A DNA stretch of 64,000 nt. It comes from Lanius collurio (taxonomy: Eukaryota; Chordata; Aves; Passeriformes; Laniidae). The position numbers were made by a program, and so were the translations under genes. Below are positions 11,313-23,358 of this stretch, piece after piece (within the stretch, counting starts at the first letter, position 1; the number at the start of each line of letters is the position of its first letter). Under the pieces are notes generated by a model. It made no database searches. It was not told the origin of the DNA and worked only from the letters and a program-made list of their open reading frames with translations. Location of the stretch: assembly GCA_020086605.1 (NCBI GenBank), contig JACBWW010000020.1, positions 10,746,424 to 10,810,423 of the forward strand, given 5' to 3'.

Positions 11313-13709
11313 AATAAAACATATTTTATATTTTAATCTGTATTTTAGATAGATAAATTGAGCAATAACATATGTACAATTATTATCTTTTTCAAAGATC
11401 AATTCCTCTCCTGATTTGTCCACATACCTTTACCTGTATGCTCTAGAAATGAAATCCAGGAAAAAAAACATACAGAACAACACTACCATACCTGCCTCCC
11501 TCCCCTGAAAAAAACCCAAAACCCAAATCAAAATAAAACCCCTAGACTCTTCTCCTTGGAACTAATATGCACTACAGGAACAAATAATTATTATTTCAGA
11601 TAACATAAAAAAATTTATAACAAGAAAACTTTCTAAAGTCAACTTATGCTTTTTTCCCCTTTCTCCCTAAAGAGAATGCATTATATGAAAAGATATGTTT
11701 TTAATAATCTGAAATGGTTGTTGCTAGAATTTAGATGATGTAGAAAAAATGGGAAGTTTTAAAGGCTTCTTGGAGGAATGCTTCCATTGCTATTGAAAAA
11801 TGCATGGCTTAGAACGTGTTATGAACAATTTATTATTGAATTTACCTGCCTTTTTAGGGATATTAAAGCTAACTGACATACTAGTATTGTCATAGAGACA
11901 AAAAGATATTCCCTGAACAAAACTGAAAAGTGTTGTTAGACAAATACTTCTTTAGGCTACATGAAAAAAATTGTGGCTTTCCGACTATGAAAGAAAGGGA
12001 ATGAAAAAAAGAATGAAACAAAAAAAAATCATAAGCTTTGTAGAAAGAAAGAAAAGATACTTGCTATATGAGAGAAACTTGTTAAAAAAATAAAGGCAAA
12101 ATCAGTGTGAAGAGAAGGTATAATATTGTGAAAAATTGTAGTATATTTTATACATACAATACTCAAATTTAATTATTTTGCAAATTTTTAGTAAAATTTA
12201 ATAGAATCAGCTTTGTTCTTATACCACTGTAGGACCATAATAATTGATTAAAGGAAAACCAAATTTGTTTTGTAATTAAATATATGTAATGCAAATAGGA
12301 AAGTACCATCTTATTTTAGTATTGACTCTTTAGTTAAGCTGTAGAGTGGCTGTTATATCCCAAATGGCATTATTTGAGTGCAGCCCATTAATCTTTATCT
12401 ATTAAGTAGAAACCATTATCAGTTGTGGGTCAGTTGGGGATATTTGCACGAGAACATGTTGGGTAGGACAAGAGAGATCTATCCCCAACACTAGAGTATT
12501 TTTTTTGGTAGGAGGACCTATCCACTATTCCAGAAATCAGGAAAACTCTTTTCTCTGAATGTATGATTTGATACAGTGAGTAAGAGGAAGTAGTCACTTA
12601 GCAGTGATTAAGTAGTCACTTAGTAGACTAAACTGAAGGTAAATTCTTGGTCATTTTTATATCAGGGAATCTCTTGACATTGAGTTTATTAGCTTTTCAG
12701 TCTTTTCCAAATCTGGAGGAAAGGTACAATAGCCAGATATAGTACCATTAAATAAAAGAAGAAAACATCTGGGTTTTACATAAAATCTAACACAAACTCC
12801 AAGGAATAACTGAACTGAAGAATTCTCAATAGAGAGGGAAACATTTATGACCTGGGTTTTTAAAATCTAGCCTTGAGTGGTTATATTTATTGTACAGATA
12901 GTAACTTATATTGGCAGTGAGAGGGACAGATGACTTATATAGATCCTGTTCAGCTTTAATATGTATTAAAGCATGGATGCATTCCAGGAATGAACTGGCT
13001 GGGTTCAGGGAAGTTCAATTGCTCCCAACATGGAAGCACCTGCTTGCCTTGCTACCTCAATTCAAACTAATTTGCAAATCTGTTCTTCACAAAGCTGCTG
13101 ATTAAATGAGCTAAGTCATTCATATATATTTTTTTTTCTGAAAGGGGAAGTCTGACAAAAACAATGTGAAAAAATAGGTGCAGAGGCACATAATGAAATT
13201 AAAGTATTAATAGTACTGCTGTGCCAGCATGTTTTCCATCTGCTCCTCATGTGCACGTGCAGTTTTTTGCCAATACAATCACTAGAAAGAAGGGAGACTT
13301 TGTATATTAAAATAGGATCTTGTTTTGCCAAACAAATTGTTAATGAGATTTCCAACCGGGTTTTTTTAAGGCTTGAATGTTTTCATTTGTTAAAAGCAGT
13401 TCTGGAACAGGCATGCTAGTGTTAGTGAATATTAGACTCCAATAATTGGTAATATGGGCTGGGTTAAAATGAATGAACAAGTCTTGATGACTGTCCCAAA
13501 GACCTTTTACCTTTAAAAGGCTAAATAAGCAGGAAAATCAGCATCAAATAAATTCTAGATTAAAAATCTAGGTAAAGTGACAGGGTGGTCTACTTTTTAT
13601 TATGGATCTTTTAGATAGTGGAAAATGGGTTTATTGAAGGCAGTAAATTAAAATCTGTTTAAGTAAACTCTGGAACTGTTTTTCCTTCTATAAGAAGGAA
13701 AAATTGGAG

Positions 13710-14272
13710 AGGATCCTTGTGATTCCCACTCTACTCAGCTCTCATGAGACCTCCACCTGGAATACTGCATATAATTTTGGTGTTCCAACATAAAAAGGGC
13801 ATAGAACTGTTGGAGCAAGTCCAGAGGGGAACCACGAGGTTGAGAAGGAAAGTAGAGCACCTCCCCTATGAAGGCAGGCTGAGAAAGTTGGGGCTGTTCA
13901 ACCTGGAGAAGAGCAGTGGAGACCTCAAAACAACCATCCAGCATCTGAAGGGAGCCTACAGGGAAGCTGGAGAGCGACTCTTCATCAGGAACTGTAGTGA
14001 TAGGACAGGGAGTAATGGGTTCATACTGAAAAAGGGGAAATTTAGTTTAGATATATGGGAGAAATTATTCACTCTAAGAATGGTGAGACACTGGAATAGG
14101 TTGCCCTGAGAAACTATGAATGCCCCATCCCTGGCAGTGTTCAAGGCCAAGTTGGATGGGGCTTTGAGCAACTTGGTGTAGTGGAAGGTGGTCCTATCCA
14201 TGGTAAGGTGTCTGGAGATAAATTATCTTCAAGGTCCTTTTCAACCCAAACCATTCTATGATTCTGTGATTT
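13710..14272 (+). mobile_element. CR1 LINE, ORF2 C-terminal remnant plus 3' UTR and tail
   Basis: This is the best-preserved CR1 in the window. A 121-codon open frame at 13744-14109 keeps the C-terminal part of CR1 ORF2, the reverse-transcriptase protein. It contains segments such as GIELLEQVQRGTTRLRR, PYEGRLRKLGLFNLEK and a final TLRMVRHWNRLP. The 3' UTR follows (GTTCAAGGCCAAGTTGGATG, GGGGCTTTGAGCAACTTGG), ending in CATTCTATGATTCTGTGAT. The endonuclease and most of the reverse-transcriptase domain are absent, so it cannot move by itself. The open frame probably survives only because the insertion is younger than its neighbours; I do not call it a host gene. Confidence 0.95.
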
Positions 14273-17200
14273 TATATTGTAAATCAGTGTGTTGGAAAAA
14301 GTTCTTTGTACAATGTTCCAAAATTTAAGCTTGTATTTTTTGTAAATACTTGCCTTTCCACTTTGCTTTTTAAATATTGAACACTTCTTCAAAAAAATAT
14401 GTATAATTTTTTTGAAAATACTTTTTTTAACAAGAAAACCAATATATTATTTTTTGGTCTTTCACAGTGAAAAAACTCAATGTTCCATTTAATAAATACT
14501 TTTCCTTCTTTAAATTGTGTTCTTTATTAAAACAGATTGGAAAGTACTAATTATATTAATTGCTTCAAAAAGTAGGATAATACTAGAGTTTAAATGGCAG
14601 TGATTGATATATTTTAAATGGTGATCACCTGCATGCATGGTTAGATCACAGACTGACAAAAAGAAAGTCACATGAGTTGACAAGGCAGTGTAAAATAACA
14701 AAAGGAAATATAAGTATTATACAATCATAACAATTATTTCCCATAAAAATGGGAAATATCAGTATTATAGAATCATAAATATAGGTGATTTTCAAAATTT
14801 TAAATTATAAACAGTTGCATTCATAATTAAATCAGACTTTGTTGAGGGAAAATGGCAAAACACCTGTAAGTACTGTCCAGAGAATTCCTTATAATGGAGT
14901 GCAGAACTCTGGATGCAGTTTTGAATCTCAGCCACCATTCTACCAAACCAGTAAAAACTGTGCACCTTCATCTTTCAATAAACCCCCCTTCAGTTAATTG
15001 ATGTGAGTTCTGGTGTATGTACTGCTCCAGGATTCTACAAAATCATGCCACACATTTTTGATCAATTACAGTATCCAGTAATACTTATATTTATGTATGT
15101 TTTATATATAACTGTTTCAGAATAACAATTTTCAGTTGTATTATTGATGTCATTTTTATTCTAGTCCACCAAGTGGGAATTTTACTGGTGACTTGAGTAA
15201 GGCCAAATGATTTGATGTAGTGAATAAACTGTTCTCTTTTAACAAGCTGCCAGACCAGAGCAGAGCAATGTTACCTGATTACATTTGTGCTGTTTGCTCT
15301 GTTTTGCTTCACAATAGATGTTCTTAGTGACTTTCACATGCAGCTAAGGAAGATTACTTCCTATGTTTCAGCAAAGGAATAATGTTTTTTAACAATCTGT
15401 TGATCATACTGCAAGTGATATGGAAAGAATAGACAGTCTGCTTTAGGATGACCATAGAAAAGGTTCATTTCTGACACAAAATAATTTAACAGAGACAGTA
15501 AAGTATAGGTCTGACAGTGAAATAAAAATGAAAGATGAGTTTAGATCTTTGATCTGATTAAAGTGCTACCAGAAGTGTGAAATCTGGGGCTTCTAAATCT
15601 GCTGACAGGTTTATACTTGCCTGCTTATCAATGCCATATTGAGGTAGTGTTCCTTGAAGAACCAAGAGAAGTAGTCAAGTAGTCTTGACTCCCTTCAGTC
15701 CTGAAAAACTCAGCACTGAGGATTAGCACCTCAGAGAATCAACCAAAAAGCCTGAATTGGAACAAAAAGAGAGGAGGAATCAAACAACTAGGCTTTCATG
15801 ATTTTATTTTTCTTTGATTCCTGTAATGAATATCAGCTTTTGCTTTTACCATCTGTGAGTTATCTTGTTGATTGCTGTCACAATTTTTTGAGTTTTTGAG
15901 AAAGTAATTTTTTTTCATGGGGTAAAACAGAAACCAGTTAGCTCTGACCTCTTCTCAGGGAAACGAGCACTCCAAAGTTAACATAGATGTCTGTACTCTC
16001 TGATAGCAGGAAGAGAGAACATAGCAAATAATAATTAGGACAGTAAGATATATTACTTTTCATGGCTCTTTATGAAGGAAAGATGAAAGATTTTAAATCT
16101 CAATCTGTGTTTTTCTGTTTACATTGATATTGGTAAAATTAAAAGCAGATTTTGTGAAAGAAGGATTAAAGTAATTGAAGTAAACACAACCAAAAGTGGG
16201 CAAAACATCATTTTAGTCATTCTTACAACTTCATAAATTAGTAGTGACTCTACTGTGATCAGTTACAAACACAAAAATCAAAATATAGCTGAAAATATGA
16301 CTTATGCCATTGCACAAATATAAACCTGTACTTTAAAGTAAAAGTTGTAGACCATAATCAGTAGCAACAATATACTTGCTAGCAATACAAGAAAAAAAAT
16401 CAGAAACAGCAGAAACAATAAAAAAGACTTTATGCAATTATCAGACACAGCCTTGGTGCACTTCCAGTTACTGGAGCTGAATTCATGATGTGGTTTTTCA
16501 CTCATATTACAAAAGTTCTGCTCAGAACATACTTTCTTGGTTGCACTTTTCACCTCTAGATAACTTCCCTAGCCCCCTACTTTAACAGTATCTTTCTTCA
16601 GAGATTCTGCACACTGCTTATGCCACTCTCAGAATTTTAATGTGAATTTCTGAGAATATGGAGTGTTATGAAGCATTAACACTTAAACCCACTGCTAATC
16701 CCCACATGGCTTGCTTTATTCTTTTAGATCTGTATATAGTATGAACTACAGAGAACAATAAAACTGAATAACTACCTTGGAGAGAGAGCAAGAGCCTGTG
16801 TGTGGAACATGCTAAGTAATTATAGTGGTACTACTTGAAGAATGATAGTCAAGGCTGTTTTAAATATAGAACATTTTCAATCAGATGATTAGCTGTAGTT
16901 GAAAAGTAGTTTGCTGACAAAGTTTGCCTTGAAGCCTTCTGTTACCCCGAGGTTAATTTGGATACAAAGTGAATATCAAGTTTGCTTCAAGAAGCAAAAA
17001 TATCTAGGATTTTAACACATTCACATGCAATTTTGAATTAGCAACACAGTGAAAAGGGTTTTAATAGAAAATGCTGTTTCCCAGTCTTGTAACTCCAATG
17101 TAGCCTCATGTTAACTCAATGCAGTAAAAAAAATAATTTTAAAGCTTTTCATTCATAATACACACAGAAACTTAATATTGCTTTCCTAAAATGAAAAATA

Positions 17201-17430
17201 TTTTAACAATTCATATCTTACATGGGAAATCAAAGTGCAGTCTATTGAGGTTATTTACACAGAAATAGAATATTTCTCTTGTTTTCTTGTTCTTTTCTTT
17301 CTGTTCTGACATGCACATCTTCAGATTTTGTGATACAACCAGAAAATGGCATAGCAGATTTTTCATAAACCCTTTATGTTAACATTGTTTGGTTTTTATG
17401 GGGTTTTTTTTTGTTTGGTTGTTTTTTTTG

Positions 17431-17461
<31 letters not shown>

Positions 17462-20400
17462 ATGGCTACAGATCACAGCACTAACGAGAAATAAATGGCT
17501 ACATGACATAAAAATACATTAGGAGCAAAACAACACAGAATCCTTCTATTATTGTCTGATTCCTAGTCTATATCGTAATTCAGATAAATCCAAATCTAGT
17601 GCTACAAATAAAGCTGAAATTCTTCAGAATAAAGTGTGAAAAATGTTGATTTAAATAAATGTTGGTACCAATGTTTAAATTAGCACACATTGTGAATATA
17701 AATCTATACTCCTGACATGTAATTCATAATGCACTTTTCAGCTTTCCAACTCTGTTGAATGAAGGGGGGTTTAGCTTGCTCAAATGAAAAAGCCCAATTG
17801 ATTTGGCTTTGTGCAAAACAAGTACTTGCATAAATATATAAAAAATATACAAAGAATAGACACTACCTTCAATAAACAGCTTGCCTTAATAGTGAACATC
17901 TGTCTTATAATCTTAGTTTTAATGTGACCCTGAAAAGGAAGGAAATCATGTATATAAGTCTTATGTACATTAGAAGAAGGAGCTCCCGAGTTTAATGATA
18001 GTAAGCAGAATTTGAAAAAAAACAAGGCAAACAACAACAAAGCCTCAAAATTTAGTCAGCAAAGTAAAAAAGAAAATTATAGAAAGAAGCAATTTTAAAT
18101 GGATAATCAAAGGAAATTTTCAAAGGAAACACACAACCTAGGAAAGCTGAATTTCATGCATCCTATTAGACATTTTCCTTCTGCATTTCCTAGTGCTTAA
18201 GAGGTAACAACTGAGTCAAACTAGTTCTATTTAAAATGTTTTTTTTTTCAAAGAAAAGCAAATTGTTTTAAATATGTACATGTACACTTCAGAGCAGACA
18301 TATAGGGACCAACACAAACTGCAAAAGACCTCGTAACAACACAGATTCAAAAAAATAATGCAGAGAACTGATGAGACCAGGAAAAACAAATTAATGTGCT
18401 TAGAAATTCTTTGTAGATCAGTTCTGAGCATACAGGGTCACAGTGAATTCTGTCATTTGAGTATAAAGTGTAACAGATAAATAAAGACAAAAGCTCTAAG
18501 CAAATTATGTATAAATAATTTACATGAGCTCTTTAACTGAGCTTTTTACAAGAAATAAAAACAAAGGAGGATGAAGTTAACTTACAGTAAGATCATAGAA
18601 TCCCAGACAAAAAGTTAGATAACATAAGATATTCCCAGCCACCAATGAGAGACATAATTTGTTATAATATTTTTAAAGGATGTCAAAGCATAAGAGGTTA
18701 GTTAAGTTAAAGCTAAGGCCAGAAATTAAGGAGAAATCCTATTTGGAAAGGATATTTTATGGGTATCTTAAGCTCCTACCCTTGAGGCTTTGTGTACTAC
18801 CTGTTATATATGGAATAGTACAGGATCTTTTTAATCTAATATTTCTAGGCACAAAGTCCTTTTGCAGACTACAGAAGGAGAAATTGAAGCCTCCAGTCCT
18901 GAAGAACGAGTTATTTAAAAAACTGAAAAGTTGAAGTAAATATGGAAAAACATTCAAGTCGTATTTGAGTTAAAAACAAAAGTACGATGCTATGATCTCT
19001 TGTATATAAGCTAATTTATTGTATATTGTCATTTTAAAAGTTGTTTTAAACTTGATTTCATAAACTTCTGCAGAGACTGTGGATGTCTTTCAGAGGTCTA
19101 AATAGTTTGACTTTTTCCATAGATACCTTTCTTGGATTTTAAATACCAAGTCAAAATTTTTTTACAGTTCCTTTATGTTATAACTTCCTACAAGTCTATT
19201 TTTCCAAGTGAAAGTAAAAAGAGTTCCCATCTCCCTGTAATGCCTTTTATTTGTCAGGAAAGTATTTGCAATGAGTCAAACATCTGCAAACCGCTTACAC
19301 ACTTTTTAGCATTAATACATCTCATCCATTCTATAGGATTAGATCCTGCATATCTATAAAAAGACAAATACATATGATGTTTTTCATATAATTACTTCTG
19401 CAACAACTCATAAAGAGGTAATTATTCTATAGAATTTCCTTTTCTGCTACTGCAAGTACTTACTGTAACTCAACCACTACAATGCCACCTTCTTGTCTCT
19501 AACTGGACTCCCTCATGGATGTCTGGATGTATAGAGCTGTGATAAGCCGTTACCTAATTGTTGTTTCAGGACTCACATACCTTCCTTTTCTTCCTCCACC
19601 TTCCGAGACACAGCTTCCAATGTCACTGACATACTTTGCCACTGGCTTATATTGAGGAAATGTGAGGACTGTCCCTAAGTTCTCACCAGGGATCCCACTG
19701 GGATCCAGTGGGTGAAGCTCTTGGGTGCAACGCGGTACTGCTGATTGCAATGTGGTTTAAGTGGTTCAGTGTAGAATTACAAAACTAGTTACAAGAAAGC
19801 TTAGCTTCAAATTTTTCTGTTGCTGTGATATGCTATCCTCTTCCTACAGACTGGTATTTCCTAGCAATTCACAGTCACATGTAATCATTAATGCCCCTGG
19901 TTAAATCTCAAGTCTTTAAATGGCCTGTTGAACTGCAGACAGCTCAAGCCTCAAGTGACTATTTCTTTTATAATTTTGACATCTGTTGTAGAGATATCTG
20001 GCTGCAAAGAATGTTAAAAGACATCCTGACAGGATCTATGTATAGTTCATCCACTAAATCACAGTTATCTTCTCTTTTATAATTGTAATTAATTTTGTTC
20101 ATTAAATGATTGCAAGAGCTGAAATTTTGTAAACTTGAAATGAGATTCAATTTGTGAATTGGAATTTGGGTCCATGTTGTCAATTTAAAGTCCTGAAGTA
20201 TACAACAAAAATGATGCAATATGCAAACTCTCAGACAAACAATGAAGAGTTTTCTAGCCTTCCAGCTTTCCAGAAATATGAGGAGAGTTAAACACCTATT
20301 TATGAAGGAAGACTTCTTTGATAACTCCCATATTTAATTACTCTTGCTTTCTAGTTGACTACAACTTTCGTAGAAGTACTAAATTTCTATGGAATGGATA

Positions 20401-22833
20401 ATTAATTAATTAAGGACATGATTTCTGAAGTTATTAAATGTTCGCTAGATCAGTATCTGACTTATCTTCCTTAACCTGAGGCACGCTTATTCTAACTGAT
20501 TGATGTATCTCTTCAAACTTGAAAGTTCCTGGTATTTTACTGTCATGTTATCCAAGTGAATGTAGAAGTAATGGCAGAAAATCCAACTGTAAGAGGAAGA
20601 AATAGTTGCACATCAGTCTGCATTCCTGTTAATTTATAGGTGTTTCTGGAAATTGTTTCTGAAAATATGAACTTACAATCATGTTATATCAGTCAAGAAA
20701 ATTGCTACTTATTCTTAAATGTGTTCCATAGAGGAGGTCTGATTATTTCCCAGAATGTGTGAAATAACAAAGTTGTTTGTTTGTGGTTTTTTTCCAGCTA
20801 GTGGTGGTCTTTTTAAAATGAAAAGTTATTATATTTGCATTTTCTCCCTGGTAGGATCTGACAAATGTAGATGACTTTAGATGTCCACCACTCTATTTAT
20901 AAGAGTACTTTTCATCACCTGCCACATCCTGAATATCTCACAATATGCTTCATTTTTTGATCTGAAAGCTCACAGTACTTCAGCACTTTCCAGATTATTC
21001 TAATTTATCCTAAATCTAATCCTAAATCTTATCTAGCTCCCAAATTCCATAGATGTACAAAAGAAAGACTGAGAAATACTTTAACCACTTTAGCTAATAC
21101 TTCCTAGACAAACTGTCACATCACAAAATAAATTTATGACTGAAGAAAGTCTGGAGCACTGAAAGGAAAAGGAAAAAAGCCTCTGATTACCGCCAGTATT
21201 ACTTCTTAGTCTCTGTTCTCTAATTTCACTTAGCAATGCACACATTTATTTTAAGCAGTAAAGATTTCCAGTTCTCAAATGCATACTAATATTAGTTATC
21301 ATGTTTTAGTTTCATATAATTCCCGTTCGGCTTTCTGTCAAAATGGACAAAAACTCTTTCAACTCTTGTGAAAGGATTGAAAGAGCCTCCACCATAAATA
21401 ACTTGGGACTTGCTGTTCAGGAAATATATGTAAAACTTGAGGGTACTAAGTTCTTTACTCTAGAAAATGAATATTTTCTTCTCTTTTCCATGTGCAAGTG
21501 AATGCAGCATTAATGGTAGTCAATAACTAACCTCAGTAAGTGCAGTATATTTCTGAAACTGTGCATGGGGTTGTTTCTCTTTGGCCCTAATTCTCTGTAC
21601 TGTATATACAGCAAAACTCATATCCATATGCTTAGTGTTTCCTGACCTGCTTTATGCAAATTTCATCATTTTATGTATTTTATAGATCAGTTTTCTAAGG
21701 CACTCTGTGGGCTGCTCCTGAAATGCATATTCTTATGTGACATTTTTGGAACTTTCTTGATGGCAAGATACTTGGGATTTAGATAGGTGTTGCACCTACT
21801 CTGTCTTAGATTTAGATTTTAGTTTATTTTCAATTTTACCAGTTAGTTCACTTGTAATTTATAGTTCTTTAATTTTTTGCCTTTGTGCATCCCCAAGGCA
21901 ACATAAGACTCAATAAAGCTATTTGTTGCTATAGGCAACAGAATTTTTTTCCGCTATATTATCAGACTGATGATATCATTTGAATTTTGATACTTCGCTG
22001 CAATACTATCTTTATGATTGTTGTCATGGAGGGGGATAAAATATTTTGATTGGTTGGCATATTGTACATGTGAGCTATCACTGTTTCTTCTACTGCTTTT
22101 TAAGATGAAAATGATAAATAAAGGACTAGTCCCATCTGAGCAGATCCCTGGGGAGAGATAATCCTTCAATTTGATGAAAAATGGCCCTGTTTTGAACAAT
22201 TTCCTGGGAATTTAAAATGCTAATGTATTAGCAGTCACTATGTATTTTATAACATGAGTCCATGCAAACACTAGCATATTTCACTGATTTGAGTACTGAG
22301 AATACTGGGTAAAAACCTAGGATTTATTTTTTTAAAGTTAATTGTATGTAGAGTTATCACCAGAAATATCACTTTGAGTATTATTAATAAATATTTGGGT
22401 TACTGGGAAGAATAAATATGTGAACATATGTCATAAAATTAAAAAGGATATTACTGATGTGAAAATTTTTACTCATTTTGGCCCTCAAATATTTATTTTC
22501 TCAAATTGCAGCCATGACACGTATGATCACTGATAAAACCCTAATACTATCCCTTCAATGAAAATCCTTTTCCCCTTGAGTAGGTCTCATCTCTACTAGT
22601 AGAATTGTTTCTTCACTCTTCTTTGCATACATTTCATAATCTTTTTTATTTTCCCTGAGATGTAAAAGAATGTTGCCCAATGGATGGCTGTTGCTAATTG
22701 TAGCATGGAAAGTAATCATAGTACAGAAAGTTAAATTGAATGTTAAATAAGTATCTCTCCTGTTGCATTAACTTAGTGAATTGCAGATCATTAATAGTAT
22801 CTCTAGAACTAGATTGTTAGGGAAGACTTAAAG
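14273..22833. other. Long unique A+T-rich stretch, no gene seen
   Basis: No recognised mobile element. It includes a near-identical 27-bp direct repeat at 14704-14730 and 14752-14778 (25 of 27 bases by eye) and a T-rich tract at 17394-17455. A short hairpin lies at about 19688-19706, with CCCACTGG and CCAGTGGG around a GAT loop. A short frame at 16302-16553 on the minus strand is discussed as a finding. Everything else is unremarkable. Confidence 0.45.
17394..17455. repeat. Poly-T / G-T low-complexity tract
   Basis: T-rich DNA with scattered G that ends in a run of 25 T at 17431-17455. Confidence 0.9.
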
Positions 22834-23240
22834 TCATAGAATTTTTAAGGGGGGAAAAGGCTATGATTTGGTGCAACTATGGTACTACCTTGTTCACCAC
22901 TAAACCATGTCCCCAAGTGCCACATCCACATGCCTTTTGAACACTTCCAGGGGTGATTCTACCACTTTCCTGGGCAGTCTGTTCCAATGCCTTCCTTATC
23001 AGTGAAGACATTTTTCCTCTGGTCCAGTCTAAACCTTCTCTGGGCCAGCTTGACACGTCTTCTTGTTCTATCACTTGTTTCTTGTGAGAAGACAGCAACC
23101 CCCACCTGGCTACAATCTCATCTCCACTGAGGCTCCTCTTCTCTGGGCTGAAAAATCCCAGCTCTCTCAGTTGCTCCTCATAAGACTTGTGCTCCAGACC
23201 CTTCACCAGCTTTGGTGATTTTCTCTGGACATGCTCCAGT
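22834..23240 (-). mobile_element. CR1 LINE, ORF2 C-terminal remnant and 3' UTR
   Basis: On the minus strand this is a CR1 3' fragment. The plus strand opens with TCATAGAATTTTTAAGG, the complement of the CR1 tail. It continues through the antisense 3' UTR (CCTTGTTCACCACTAAACC, TGGGCAGTCTGTTCCAATGC) and ends with GATTTTCTCTGGACATGCTC. Translation of the minus strand shows CR1 segments including [36 protein letters not shown] and GDEIVARWG. The subfamily differs from the 13710 copy. It stops beside a (CT)n tract, so the 5' boundary is uncertain by some tens of bases. Confidence 0.9.
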
Positions 23241-23293
23241 GCAGGGTGAAGAAGGACTAGCAGGATGCCACAGGAATCCTTACAGTTGTGATA

Positions 23294-23358
23294 TCTTTCT
23301 ACTTTCTCTCTCTCTCTCTCGCTTCCCTTCCCTCCTCCTATTTCTTTCTCTCTCTCTA
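23294..23358. repeat. (CT)n-rich polypyrimidine microsatellite
   Basis: CTTTCTCTCTCTCTCTCTC is followed by an interrupted C/T-only stretch and a second short (CT)n. It lies immediately upstream, in element orientation, of the CR1 fragment at 22834-23240. Confidence 0.9.

Larger units (their letters stand above)
9866..13709. other. Unique A+T-rich sequence with simple repeats, no gene seen
   Basis: The interval contains A-rich low-complexity DNA at 10757-10797 and a TA/CA microsatellite at 11248-11312. Short open frames here are poor in coding features. Nothing else was recognised. Confidence 0.5.

Noticed and set aside
13744..14109. 121-codon open frame considered as a host gene
   Set aside because: It is the C-terminal end of CR1 ORF2, followed by the CR1 3' UTR and tail.
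18591..18620. ATCATAGAATCCCAGAC, similar to the start of an antisense CR1 tail
   Set aside because: Similarity stops after about 15 bases and no CR1 3' UTR follows.
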